Source of the DNA: Colwellia hornerae
GTDB lineage: Bacteria > Pseudomonadota > Gammaproteobacteria > Enterobacterales > Alteromonadaceae
Assembly (NCBI RefSeq): GCF_007954355.1
Contig: NZ_VOLR01000012.1
Coordinates: 62,001-126,000, forward strand
Direction of reading: 5' to 3'
Length of the DNA: 64,000 nt
Every line of letters starts with the position of its first letter. The first letter of the stretch is position 1. Below, one piece after another: positions 18,124 through 26,569 of the stretch. The position numbers and the translations under genes are program-made. The notes beneath the pieces are model-generated. The model had not been told where the DNA came from. It saw only the letters and a list, made by a program, of their open reading frames with translations, and did no database searches.

Positions 18124-19578
18124 ATGAAAAACAATCAGAACACTCACGTAGAAGTCGCCATTATTGGCACCGGCACTGCTGGTATGGGAGCCTATCGCGA
18201 AGTTCGTAAACATACCGACAGCATTGCATTAATTGAAGGTGGGCAGTACGGGACGACTTGTGCAAGAGTCGGTTGTATGCCTTCCAAACTATTAATTGCG
18301 CCTGGCGAGTTACGTCATAACACAGAAAAATTTGCAGATTTTGGTTTGCAAGGAAAAATACCAAGTGTTGATGGCAAGGCAGTGATGAAACGCGTTAAAG
18401 ATGAACGCGACCGTTTTGTAGGTTTTGTAAATGAAGATATAGATAGTTTTGACGAAAAACATCGCATTCAGGCTTACGCTAGTTTTGTCGATGACCATAC
18501 TTTGAGTCTATCAACAGGCGGCACTCTTACTGCAGACAAGATAATTATTGCTACGGGATCTCGCCCCAATATTCCAGGCTTCTTTGAACAAGCAAAAGAT
18601 CGTCTTATTACCAATGACGATGTTTTCTATTGGGATGACTTACCCAAATCGATCGCGGTTTTTGGCGCAGGAGTAATTGGTTTAGAATTAGGCCAAGCAC
18701 TGCATCGTTTAGGTGTTCATACCCATTTATTTGGTGTGGGCGACGCGGTTGGCCCCCTTTCTGACCCTGAGGTTATCGCCACTTCCCTTGAAATTTTTAA
18801 AGGTGAATTTCCGTTTCATAGCAATGGCCAAGTTAAATCTATAGAGCGCAACGACAAGGGCGTACAAATAACGTTTAAGCCGACACCTGATAGCGAAGAA
18901 GTTACAGAAACATTTGATTACCTACTAGCCGCAACGGGTCGTAAAACGAATATTGATAATATTGGAATAGAAAATACGTCCCTTGAATTAGATGGTCGCG
19001 GCGTGCCTATTTATAATCCTATGTCAATGCAATGTGGTAACAGCCATGTATTTATTGCTGGTGATGTTAATGGTGATATTCCACTATTGCACGAAGCGGC
19101 AGACGAAGGACGATTAGCAGGCGAGAATGCCTCAACCTTCCCCCAAGTATTTAAAAAAGCCCGTAAAACCAGTTTAGGCGTAGTCTTTTCCGATCCACAA
19201 ATAGCCACCGTGGGCATGTCATTCAGAGCACTTACTAAAAAATTAGGCTGTCATTTTGCAAGTGGTAGCGTGAGCTTTACCGGACAAGGTCGCTCAAGAG
19301 TTATGCTGGTCAATAAAGGTTTATTGAAAGTATATGGTGACAAAGAGACTGGTGTATTACTTGGCGCAGAGATGATAGGCCCACACAATGAACACATTGC
19401 ACATTTGTTAGCATGGGTTATTCAGCTTAGAATGACCGTAAGTGAGGTATTGCAAATGCCATTTTATCACCCGGTTATTGAAGAGGGTTTGCGTAGTGCT
19501 CTTCGTGACTTATTGTTTAACTTAGACATGGGCGCGCACCCACCGCTTCGTTGCATTGATTGTGGTCCAGGCGCGTAA
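18124..19578 (+). CDS. Dihydrolipoamide dehydrogenase-like pyridine nucleotide-disulfide oxidoreductase
   Basis: A 484-residue FAD enzyme: N-terminal dinucleotide fold VAIIGTGTAGMGAYREV, redox-active disulfide TTCARVGCMPSKLL, NAD-binding fold AVFGAGVIGLELGQAL, FAD site IAGDVNG and dimerisation domain with the catalytic HPVIEEG. The C-terminus carries an extra pair of cysteines (LRCIDCGPGA). It is not linked to an E1/E2 dehydrogenase complex. In this context it may be a flavin disulfide or quinone reductase, comparable in role to RclA or mercuric reductase, which is inference. GAGG precedes the ATG. It sits between the two copies of the OsmC repeat. Confidence 0.85.
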   Translation: MKNNQNTHVEVAIIGTGTAGMGAYREVRKHTDSIALIEGGQYGTTCARVGCMPSKLLIAPGELRHNTEKFADFGLQGKIPSVDGKAVMKRVKDERDRFVGFVNEDIDSFDEKHRIQAYASFVDDHTLSLSTGGTLTADKIIIATGSRPNIPGFFEQAKDRLITNDDVFYWDDLPKSIAVFGAGVIGLELGQALHRLGVHTHLFGVGDAVGPLSDPEVIATSLEIFKGEFPFHSNGQVKSIERNDKGVQITFKPTPDSEEVTETFDYLLAATGRKTNIDNIGIENTSLELDGRGVPIYNPMSMQCGNSHVFIAGDVNGDIPLLHEAADEGRLAGENASTFPQVFKKARKTSLGVVFSDPQIATVGMSFRALTKKLGCHFASGSVSFTGQGRSRVMLVNKGLLKVYGDKETGVLLGAEMIGPHNEHIAHLLAWVIQLRMTVSEVLQMPFYHPVIEEGLRSALRDLLFNLDMGAHPPLRCIDCGPGA

Positions 19579-19624
19579 TTTTATTCGTTCGAGTTCACTT
19601 TCTTTCCTTTTTATCATTTACAGT

Positions 19625-19651
19625 ACTGCAGGATTTTTTATAGCCTGCAGT
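19625..19651 (+). terminator. Hairpin after the flavoprotein gene
   Basis: Inverted repeat ACTGCAGG (19625-19632) and CCTGCAGT (19644-19651) with an 11-nt AT loop, 47 bp after the stop. No U tract follows, so it may be a weak terminator or mRNA 3' stem. Confidence 0.4.
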
Positions 19652-19652
19652 T

Positions 19653-19694
19653 AGAAAGTTAACGAGAGAAAGTTAACGAGAGAAAGTTAACGAG
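19653..19694 (+). repeat. Three tandem copies of a 14-bp repeat
   Basis: AGAAAGTTAACGAG occurs three times head to tail with no gaps (19653, 19667, 19681). It lies 18 bp before the second copy of the 468-bp OsmC repeat, so it marks the junction of the duplication. Confidence 0.95.
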
Positions 19695-19712
19695 GACAGT
19701 CGCTCGAAAGTT

Positions 19713-20180
19713 CTAAAGGGCATGTTTTGGTGGCCGAAATTGACCATAAATTTCAACAAGATGTTTTTAGTGATCATCATCACTGGAATGCAGATGAACC
19801 AGTACAGTTAGGCGGTAAAAATTCAGGCCCCGATCCTTACGAGCATCTACTCGCTGCTTTAGGCGCTTGTACAGCAATGACCATTCGTATGTACGCTACT
19901 CGAAAGGAAATTCCACTCGAGCATGTGGAAGTGTCATTGTCGCACGAGCGTAACTATTTAGAAGATGCGGGTAACGTTACAGAACAAAACAAAAGCATGG
20001 AGGTATTAATTCGGAAGGTTCAGTTATTAGGGCCGTTATCCGATTCAGAAAGGGCTCGGCTAATGGAAATTGCTGATCGCTGTCCGGTGCATAAAACGCT
20101 GCATAATAATCCACACGTGTTGACCACATTGGTTAAGTAGTAGATAAATTGGATATCATTAAGTGTTAGAAGCGTCAATT
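19713..20180 (+). repeat. 468-bp direct repeat, copy 2
   Basis: Second copy of the OsmC-domain segment (see 17482-17949), at 2231-bp spacing with about two differences. Near identity implies a recent event. Confidence 0.95.
19727..20140 (+). pseudogene. Detached OsmC domain, duplicate copy
   Basis: A 137-residue OsmC domain identical to the C-terminus of the hydrolase-OsmC fusion except for one or two residues. Both active cysteines are kept. No ATG is suitable: the frame is open from 19691 and could start only at TTG (19727) or GTG, and no clear ribosome site is seen. It may be silent, or translated as a free OsmC protein, which would still be complete as a domain. Confidence 0.6.
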
Positions 20181-20237
20181 AACCTGATAAATATAAGTAG
20201 GCGATCATACAGTTCCAAGAGCTTTATGGTATAAAAT

Positions 20238-20280
20238 AATGTTTAACTAAAGTAATTGAGGGGCACTTTAGTTAAACATT
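20238..20280. terminator. 16-bp perfect inverted repeat downstream of OsmC copy and msrA
   Basis: AATGTTTAACTAAAGT (20238-20253) and ACTTTAGTTAAACATT (20265-20280), 11-nt loop. It lies between converging transcripts (OsmC copy on the plus strand, msrA on the minus strand) and most simply acts as a two-way terminator, though the stem is unusually AT-rich. Confidence 0.5.
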
Positions 20281-20373
20281 TAACTCTGTATCTTTTGTTT
20301 TTATTATCAAAAACGTTGTTATGAGGAGGATCGTTCAAAATATTATTTGCTAATTATTAGTTATCGTCGATTA

Positions 20374-20907
20374 TTAATTTTTTAAGATCACACCCGAACT
20401 AGCCAATTTCTCACTATTAACAAATGGCTTGAAGCGAGTAAGCAAAAGACTCAATTTTGGATGAATATAAGTTTTACAAAAGGGTTTATTCGGTGAATTA
20501 TATAAGTAATTGAGAAACTCCCCCTTATTTTCCTTAAATGACTCAAATGGCAGTACTTTCGTGATAATTGGTTTATCAAAATTACTCTGTAAAGAGTCTA
20601 AAATATTGCTAGCTTCTTGGTTTTGATCATCGTTATAGGTATATATTGCCGAGCGGTATTTTTGCCGCATGGAATGGTTAGATGTGGATGCATGAGTATG
20701 TAAATGAATTTCGATTAATGTCTGCAAACTAATCAGAGCTTGATCAAAATATACTTCAATGGCTTCAGAAAATTCATTATCAATGCCAATTGAAGAAATC
20801 CAGCCTTGCTTCACCGTTTTAATGCCAATTAGGGATTCGAAAACCCCTTCTGTACACCAATGGCAACCACCTCCTAAACCAACCTTGCTGAAGTTTTCAT
20901 TATGCAT
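20374..20907 (-). CDS. msrA: Peptide methionine sulfoxide reductase MsrA
   Basis: A 177-residue MsrA with catalytic GGGCHWCTEGVFESL near the N-terminus. It reduces the S form of methionine sulfoxide. The usual GYAGG motif is changed (QGWISS), so it belongs to a diverged branch. Start chosen at ATG 20907 (open frame to 20946) because the N-terminus then matches the family and AGAGAG precedes it. It is the last of a five-gene leftward cluster, about 40 bp after msrB. Confidence 0.85.
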   Translation of the reverse strand: MHNENFSKVGLGGGCHWCTEGVFESLIGIKTVKQGWISSIGIDNEFSEAIEVYFDQALISLQTLIEIHLHTHASTSNHSMRQKYRSAIYTYNDDQNQEASNILDSLQSNFDKPIITKVLPFESFKENKGEFLNYLYNSPNKPFCKTYIHPKLSLLLTRFKPFVNSEKLASSGVILKN

Positions 20908-20949
20908 TGTGCTCTCTCTAGTCACTATTGAAAATAGCACGTTCAATCG

Positions 20950-21402
20950 TTATTTTGATCTACTCTCTACTTGAGCTACGTATTCACCAAAGCCATTGTT
21001 TACCATCTCATCAATAGGGATAAAACGAAGAGAAGCGGAATTAATACAGTAACGTAATCCACCTTTATTTGTTGGACCATCATTAAATACATGTCCTAAA
21101 TGACTGTCTCCGCTATCAGAACGTACTTCGGTACGAACCATACCATGGCTTTTATCCTTAATTTCTTGGACATTTTTTGACTCTATTGGTTTAGTAAAGC
21201 TTGGCCAGCCGCAGCCAGATTCATATTTATCCGATGAAGCAAATAGCGGTTCACCTGAAACGATATCCACATAAATACCAGGCGAAGTATTATTAAGATG
21301 CTCTCCACTACCCGCTCGCTCTGTGCCACTTTCTTGTGTTACACGATATTGTTCTTTGGTTAGTGCTGAAATTGCATCGGCGGATTTTTGATATGTTGTC
21401 AT
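20950..21402 (-). CDS. msrB: Peptide methionine sulfoxide reductase MsrB
   Basis: A 150-residue MsrB reducing the R form of methionine sulfoxide. Motifs: [21 protein letters not shown] and the catalytic [10 protein letters not shown] see no CXXC zinc pairs before GCGWPSF, so it is a zinc-free form. Start at ATG 21402 is preferred over the upstream open frame (to 21456), with GAGGA ahead. It is paired with msrA and follows cytochrome b561 genes, which may supply electrons or be part of the same oxidant response. Confidence 0.9.
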   Translation of the reverse strand: MTTYQKSADAISALTKEQYRVTQESGTERAGSGEHLNNTSPGIYVDIVSGEPLFASSDKYESGCGWPSFTKPIESKNVQEIKDKSHGMVRTEVRSDSGDSHLGHVFNDGPTNKGGLRYCINSASLRFIPIDEMVNNGFGEYVAQVESRSK

Positions 21403-21482
21403 GACTTTCTGTCCTCGGCGTTTTGTCACCTTTAAGTGTGACACTATAATATTCATTGTATGTATTAACGGAACTCGCTAAC

Positions 21483-22007
21483 TTATTTTATTTTTTGATG
21501 CATTATTGCCGCACCTATATGACCAATAAGCAATATTGGCAGTATGATATCTGACGCTATATCTCGATGATAATTGGCAAAAGGTTCTATAAAGGTGATC
21601 ATTAACATATCAAAATTTTGTTGTAACAACTGTTCAATGAATTCAGACCTAAAAAAACCAGGCAAGCTAATAACACCTGCTATTGGAATATCAAAGCCAG
21701 TGCCAATTAAGGCGCTGACGGGTAGTGAAATAAGCATAAAGTACAAAGTGTAATGCATTATTTTTGCTGATAATTTTAGCCATACGTTGTTGGGCGATAA
21801 AGTCTTAGCCACTATTTTAGATGAACGGTAACGTGAAACGAACATAATGAGACTAAGTATCAATATTAATAGACCAAAGTTAAGATGAATAACGAGTAAG
21901 TACCAATTCGCTACTTCAGTTTGTGTGGTATACCAATATCGATAGTAAGCAGTTAAGTAGGCCACAACAATACTAAAGACAATACTCCAGTGTAATATCC
22001 TTACCAT
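21483..22007 (-). CDS. Cytochrome b561-family membrane protein
   Basis: A 174-residue four-helix membrane protein (ILHWSIVFSIVVAYLTA, NWYLLVIHLNFGLLILILSLI, ILPILLIGHIGAAIMH). The His residues at helix positions (LHW, IHLN, MHYTLY, GHIGAAIMH) fit haem ligands of diheme b561-type cytochromes. It would move electrons across the inner membrane, perhaps to the neighbouring exported haem proteins. Confidence 0.8.
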   Translation of the reverse strand: MVRILHWSIVFSIVVAYLTAYYRYWYTTQTEVANWYLLVIHLNFGLLILILSLIMFVSRYRSSKIVAKTLSPNNVWLKLSAKIMHYTLYFMLISLPVSALIGTGFDIPIAGVISLPGFFRSEFIEQLLQQNFDMLMITFIEPFANYHRDIASDIILPILLIGHIGAAIMHQKIK

Positions 22008-22039
22008 AGTGTGGTGTGCCCATATTAGTTGATAACTAG

Positions 22040-22597
22040 TTATTTAGAGCTACCGTTTAATACTTCTCTGTCTTTACCTCCAAGTGGGGTATGGCAGCCT
22101 AAGCACATTTGTGAACGACCTGATAAATCTACGCCTTGATAGTTAATGATTCTACCATCAGGATAATACTCAGCCCAAAACCAATCACTATTAGTTGAGT
22201 CGTAGCCTTTTTCACGTTGAAACATAATCGTAAGCGCTACATAATTATCGGCTTGATCATCGCTATAGACTTTATGCGGTGTAAGTTCTTCTTTAGCGCC
22301 ATAGTTATGCTTAACGATCAGTTTTCCTTTTTGACCCTCTATTTCAGCGTTAGTTGAGATAACTTCTTGGATACTGCCATGTGGTCGGTTTCCTACAAAG
22401 GGGTAACTGCGTGTACGCCCATCACCTACCAGTTTATTTTTAACCATGTATTGCCACACTTTAGCTGCATATGCATTATCGACCGCTTTTCCTGATGATG
22501 TTTCGGCTTTTTCGGCCATGGTATGAAAAGGCAGTAGGAAGAGCATGATGACAGGAATTTTTAATCGAATTAAGGTGTTGGTTGAAAATGTAAGCAT
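22040..22597 (-). CDS. Exported cytochrome P460-like c-type haem protein
   Basis: A 185-residue protein with a signal peptide (ends FHTMA) and one haem-attachment motif CLGCH near the C-terminus. The segment FWAEYYPDGRIINYQG resembles the cytochrome P460 family. P460 proteins are periplasmic and oxidise hydroxylamine or have peroxidase-like chemistry; the substrate here is unknown. GGAGAC lies 6 nt before ATG. Paired with a second P460 protein upstream. Confidence 0.78.
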   Translation of the reverse strand: MLTFSTNTLIRLKIPVIMLFLLPFHTMAEKAETSSGKAVDNAYAAKVWQYMVKNKLVGDGRTRSYPFVGNRPHGSIQEVISTNAEIEGQKGKLIVKHNYGAKEELTPHKVYSDDQADNYVALTIMFQREKGYDSTNSDWFWAEYYPDGRIINYQGVDLSGRSQMCLGCHTPLGGKDREVLNGSSK

Positions 22598-22705
22598 ATT
22601 TGTCTCCGATAGGCGTTACTTATAAAGCTATAAAAATGAACCGATTTATCATTTGACCTTAATAGAAAATCAAATGATAAAACGGCGAGCTAACTTATGT
22701 TTTTC

Positions 22706-23311
22706 TTATTTAATTGGCTTAAGACTGTCTGAATAACCACCACCAGCTTTCATTTTCATTCCCTTACCCTGACTTAACACAGGATAATATTGAGTAAAAA
22801 CAAAGTCATCAGCCGCAGCATTTGCATGACATGAGTTACAAGACGTTGATGGGAATGCTTTTGCTGTTTTGGACAACGTTTTATGATCCGCACTTGAAAA
22901 ACTAAAATATGCCCAGTTACCCGGCTCATCTTTAAAGTGTTTCTTGCTTTTTATTGTGGCTTCAAGGCCAATGAAATCGCCCATAAAATAGCCTTTACCG
23001 CTAACGGCAGATTTTGAACCAACTGACACTAGTTCTTTAATAATAATAGTACCATCACGGAATTCACCTTTATTTTTCCAGTGTTCCCAGCTTTTAGGAT
23101 CTATGTAAACATTATGAAGTTCAGGAAATGCGGCTTTGCCATCATTCATGTCATTGGGTGTAACGGGTGTTCCAACGTAGATCCACTCTCGATACCCAGT
23201 AGGACGTTCAAGCTCACCATTTTTCATTAAAAATGCTTCACTTGCATGAGTGGCCCCTGAAAAAATGACTTGCACAAACAGGAACGATATTGCTATTAAT
23301 AGTTTATTCAT
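22706..23311 (-). CDS. Exported cytochrome P460-family protein
   Basis: A 201-residue protein with signal peptide (ends ATHA) and P460 features: REWIYVGTPVTPNDMND, a FRDGTIIIKELVSVG segment, and haem motif SCNSCHANAAADDFVF. It is the first gene of a leftward cluster (P460, P460, b561, msrB, msrA) divergent from an AraC regulator 74 bp away, so it is likely under that regulator. Confidence 0.83.
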   Translation of the reverse strand: MNKLLIAISFLFVQVIFSGATHASEAFLMKNGELERPTGYREWIYVGTPVTPNDMNDGKAAFPELHNVYIDPKSWEHWKNKGEFRDGTIIIKELVSVGSKSAVSGKGYFMGDFIGLEATIKSKKHFKDEPGNWAYFSFSSADHKTLSKTAKAFPSTSCNSCHANAAADDFVFTQYYPVLSQGKGMKMKAGGGYSDSLKPIK

Positions 23312-23385
23312 TTTAATAATATACTCTTTTTTATTTCTTAAAATATCACTATAACAGTAACTACAATTAACCCTTGGTATCTGAA

Positions 23386-24339
23386 ATGCTCAATAATGTC
23401 GCTCATCAACTCAAATGTCCAACATCAGAATTTAATGTACTTGATGATGTCATTGATACTCTTCGCTTTCGTGGCAGTATATTCTTTCATTCAAGCCTTG
23501 CTGCACCTTGGGGAATGTCGTTATCATCAATCGTAATGCCAAGATTTCATATTGCATTGGAAGGTGGCTTTTATGTGGGAGCAGAAGGTAGCAATATTAA
23601 TGTAGAGCCAATGGACATCGTCATGATTCCAGGTGGAGATATGCATTGGATAGCGGATCAATTGGATCGTGAATTAGTACCTAGTGCGCAAGCAGGAGAC
23701 GCTTGTGCTTTAGGTATGCCACTTTTTCAACAAGGTGAAATCACCAATAAGATTATGTGTGGAATAGTTGAATATGACGAGGCTATTGAACATCCTATTC
23801 TCAGTGCATTACCCTCAATAATTCAACTTTCCAATATTCAATCGAGTGATAATGTTTGGATGACAGTAAAATTAATTGACGCGGAAATAAACAGAACAAA
23901 TAGTAAAAAAAACAGCATAATAGATCGTTTAACTGAAGTCTTATTTATTCAGCTACTCAATAACTTCATCAAGAAAAATGAGCATCTAACTGGCTTCTTA
24001 TCTGCACTTAAAGAACCGCGTTTAAATAAAATATTACAGCTCATTCATCAGAATCCTGAAAGACAATGGACTCTAGATATTATTAGTGATGTCGTCGGCA
24101 TGTCTCGTGCGACATTACAGCGTAAATTCAAAGCTGCCATCGGTGTTTCGCCAATGGTTTATATAAGCCGTTGGCGTATGGCAAAAGCTTATCAGTTATT
24201 AAAACATTCAAATTTATCACTTGAAGGAATTGCTGATGGTATTGGGTTTTCAGACGCGCGTACACTTTCGCATGCATTTAAAGAATATTATGGGGATACA
24301 CCGAGTAAATTTCGTAAGAAATTAGAGAGGTCAATATAA
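23386..24339 (+). CDS. AraC-family regulator, second RclR-like protein
   Basis: A 317-residue AraC regulator with N-terminal cupin_6-type domain (MDIVMIPGGDMHWI) and C-terminal double HTH (ISDVVGMSRATLQRKFKAA, then IADGIGFSDARTLSHAFKEY). The segment NKIMCGIVEY places a Cys near the RclR Cys89 position. The start is uncertain: ATG 23386 or upstream TTG 23374; no strong ribosome site. It is divergent from the P460-b561-msr cluster, its likely target. Confidence 0.78.
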   Translation: MLNNVAHQLKCPTSEFNVLDDVIDTLRFRGSIFFHSSLAAPWGMSLSSIVMPRFHIALEGGFYVGAEGSNINVEPMDIVMIPGGDMHWIADQLDRELVPSAQAGDACALGMPLFQQGEITNKIMCGIVEYDEAIEHPILSALPSIIQLSNIQSSDNVWMTVKLIDAEINRTNSKKNSIIDRLTEVLFIQLLNNFIKKNEHLTGFLSALKEPRLNKILQLIHQNPERQWTLDIISDVVGMSRATLQRKFKAAIGVSPMVYISRWRMAKAYQLLKHSNLSLEGIADGIGFSDARTLSHAFKEYYGDTPSKFRKKLERSI

Positions 24340-24370
24340 TTATTAATACAGAATTTCTTTAATAAAGGAC

Positions 24371-24387
24371 AAAGGGACTGACCCTTT
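24371..24387 (+). terminator. Short hairpin after the AraC gene
   Basis: AAAGGG, ACTGA loop, CCCTTT then TTAA; small but well placed after the stop at 24339. Confidence 0.4.
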
Positions 24388-24744
24388 TAAGGAATGCAAA
24401 GCTATCATTTTCAAATCTTAATAATAGATCGTTTTTGGATATAATCATTGTTATCTCTATCTCGTTATGGGGGCGAAACCGCCTTAGATTTATTACTCTA
24501 AATTTATTTAAAACTTAAACAATTCCAATGTCCGCTTTGGAGATTTGAGATCTAATTCCGTGCAAAGGTTTTAGGCATAATTTTAGTTTTGAATAAATGT
24601 GATTTTTTATATAAAAACGACAACTTTAGGATCTCTGAACTGCCGTTAGTACTCAAAAGCTAATGTCAGGTAATGGCTAGAAGCCGAAGTATTAATTTAG
24701 TCACTTGAAGCTCCCGCTAGCGCACAAAGTGGTATTATTTCTTA

Positions 24745-24857
24745 GTGGCAAACCTAATATTTTCAGTGGTCACAGTAAATGTCATTAGGTGGCCGTTTTG
24801 GATGATAATGACTGGTAATTCTGATGTAATTGGGTGGCACAACTAAAGTAATTATCC
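24745..24857 (+). repeat. Array R1: five units of the 23-bp repeat
   Basis: Units start at 24745 (GTGGCAAACCTAAT), 24766, 24789 (GTGGCCG), 24812 (CTGGTAATTCTGATGTAATT) and 24834 (GTGGCACAACTAAAGTAATT), spaced 21-23 bp. The tip ATTATCC at 24857 equals the tip of L1. Inverted relative to L1 and L2. Confidence 0.65.
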
Positions 24858-24905
24858 AGTCTCTAATGTTCCATAGCTAATGTTAACAATATGTCTTAAT
24901 TAATA

Positions 24906-25023
24906 GTAGCAAACCTAATGTAATTCAATGGTCAAAGTAAGTGACTTTTAATGGTAATGTGAGTCATGATAATGACTGACCGTTCTTATGTTATTTGGTG
25001 GCTAAACTGAGATGTAGTTGTCC
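24906..25023 (+). repeat. Array R2: five units, a second copy of R1
   Basis: Units start at 24906 (GTAGCAAACCTAATGTAATT), 24928, 24951, 24976 and 24998 (GTGGCTAAACTGAG). R1 and R2 align along their whole length (GCAAACCTAAT, ATAATGACTG, GGTGGC) at about 161-166 bp offset but have diverged, so they are two tandem right ends of different age or origin. Confidence 0.6.
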
Positions 25024-25129
25024 TGAACTGAACACTTAATTTACTTGCTTAATAAAACATTCATAGATGGACAATAGTATTATGGAACAGAACTTTAAGT
25101 TAATTGACTAAAATAAAATGAGAGTATAG

Positions 25130-26569
25130 TTACCTCAATTCAGTTAACCCAAGCTCAATTGATTCTTGCTGAAATCGACCAAAAATATTAACCACTTTTT
25201 CATATGAGCTTGTCAAAAAGTGTTTGTCAGATGTTTCCTTAACTTGCTCAAAAGGTACCGCATCAACAAAGTGTTCAGTATCACCTAGCTTTATTTCTGA
25301 TTGGATCAATTTAGTCTTTTTATTATCGAACTTTAGTGTGGTAGATATTTTATTATTAACCTTGTCTTCAATCTGAGGCTTTATCCTCATTTTTTCAAAT
25401 TTAACGATATCGGCTTCAAAAGGAACATCTTGTTTAACTCGGTAAGCATACTCTAAAAGTTTAGGCTCAGCGGGCATGTACATAACCGCCTCTTGATTTT
25501 TTAAACCTGTAACCCTAAGTATACGTCCTAAAATCTGCCTAAAGTGCATTTCCGTTTTTATATTCGTTAGGTGGCAACATACCTGTAAACGAGGAATGTT
25601 TGTACCTTCACTGATCATACCTACGGATATTATCCATTTACTTTGAGCGTGCCTGAATTCCTGAATAATATTTGTAGGTTCATTTTCTCTATAGGTAACC
25701 ACAACGCTATCCTCGTTGAGATAGGTTTTCATTAGAATTGAAATATTCCTTGCATGCTCGACAGATGACGCAACAATTAATCCTGCAGCATTAGGAGATT
25801 CTTTTCGAATTGACGTTAATCTTTGATGTGCAGATGAGATGACGTATTTAATAACAGCTGTATTTTCAATAACCTCCTTGTATGGAATGATTGACTGACA
25901 CAATAAAGTTTTAAAACTATTGAAGGTTTTAGTCTCTTCATTATCAACAACAGAAATATTATTATTATCTACGGCAACTATCTGCGGTATACGACAAACA
26001 TTATCTTTAATGGCTTCAGCAAGCCCATAAACAAAATCACAAGATATTTTGTTGCTCGGATGCATATAATTCGACAGAACAATGGGTGCAGTATCTGATC
26101 GCCAAGGAGTACCAGTCAACGCCAAAGTAAATTTAGCCTTATCTTGAATATTTAGTATTATTTGCTCTCCCCAGGCATTGGCATTCTCAATATTAGAACC
26201 GGCACAGTGATGAATTTCGTCGAAGATAACGAAAACCTTGTATCTCTCAAAAAGTTGCCAAAAGCTAACATCTAAAAATTGTAAATTTTGATAAGTTAAC
26301 GATCGACCTTTTGATCCCATTAATCCATCAAAACGTTCTTGGGTTTTTCTCTGTAAACTTTCACTAAAATCTTGAGAAACAATAGAAGAAGGAGAAAAAC
26401 AAATAATTAAATCGACAAGATTTCTTTTTAAAAGCCGGTTAGCTAACTCTGATGCCATAAATGTTTTACCGGCACCTGGCGTAGCTAATGTCAAAAAATG
26501 AGTTTCTCCATTTACATATTGTTCAAATGCTTTATCAACACACTCTGATTGCCATTTTCTTAGTTTCAT
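25130..26569 (-). CDS. DEAD/DEAH-type superfamily 2 helicase
   Basis: A 479-residue SF2 helicase. Motif I ATPGAGKTFMAS, motif II FDEIHHCAG (DEIH), motif III LTGTPWR, and lobe 2 ISEGTNIPRLQV and RQILGRILRVTG are clear. It resembles the helicase module of restriction and other defence enzymes but has no nuclease domain; the C-terminal 100 residues are not recognised. It overlaps by 4 bp (ATGA) the 176-residue gene upstream, so the two work together. Probably a defence or DNA-processing cassette; this is inference. Confidence 0.82.
   Translation of the reverse strand: MKLRKWQSECVDKAFEQYVNGETHFLTLATPGAGKTFMASELANRLLKRNLVDLIICFSPSSIVSQDFSESLQRKTQERFDGLMGSKGRSLTYQNLQFLDVSFWQLFERYKVFVIFDEIHHCAGSNIENANAWGEQIILNIQDKAKFTLALTGTPWRSDTAPIVLSNYMHPSNKISCDFVYGLAEAIKDNVCRIPQIVAVDNNNISVVDNEETKTFNSFKTLLCQSIIPYKEVIENTAVIKYVISSAHQRLTSIRKESPNAAGLIVASSVEHARNISILMKTYLNEDSVVVTYRENEPTNIIQEFRHAQSKWIISVGMISEGTNIPRLQVCCHLTNIKTEMHFRQILGRILRVTGLKNQEAVMYMPAEPKLLEYAYRVKQDVPFEADIVKFEKMRIKPQIEDKVNNKISTTLKFDNKKTKLIQSEIKLGDTEHFVDAVPFEQVKETSDKHFLTSSYEKVVNIFGRFQQESIELGLTELR

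Larger units (their letters stand above)
6946..25023. mobile_element. Array-bounded unit containing the stress-resistance cargo
   Basis: Inverted arrays of one 23-bp unit bound this segment (L1 and L2 on the left, R1 and R2 on the right, all pointing outward). Multi-site, iterated ends are known for Tn7, Tn402/Tni and Mu-type DDE transposons, where they bind the transposase. No transposase gene remains inside, so mobility by its own enzymes is lost or needs a helper. The doubled ends suggest two nested or tandem elements. This is inference from repeat geometry only; flanking target duplications were not found. Confidence 0.4.
24340..25129. other. Gene-free stretch with terminator and right-hand repeat arrays
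   Basis: About 790 bp without a gene. A short stem AAAGGG/CCCTTT at 24371-24387 lies 32 bp after the AraC stop. AATGTCCGCTTTGG at about 24530 matches, inverted, the AAAAGCGGAC strings at 6866 and 8695. Degenerate unit-like strings (ATGGCTAGAAGC at about 24674) precede arrays R1 and R2. From 25024 to the helicase stop nothing is recognised. Confidence 0.45.

Noticed and set aside
18124-19578. Mercuric reductase (merA)
   Set aside because: No N-terminal mercury-binding domain, no C-terminal vicinal Cys pair of MerA form and no mer genes nearby; the final CxxC differs in setting.
19653-19694. Tandem 14-bp repeats as a CRISPR array
   Set aside because: Units are head to tail with no spacers and no cas genes are present.
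24745-25023. 23-bp units as replication iterons
   Set aside because: No Rep gene and no AT-rich melting region beside them; inverted outward arrays on both sides of a cargo fit transposon ends better.
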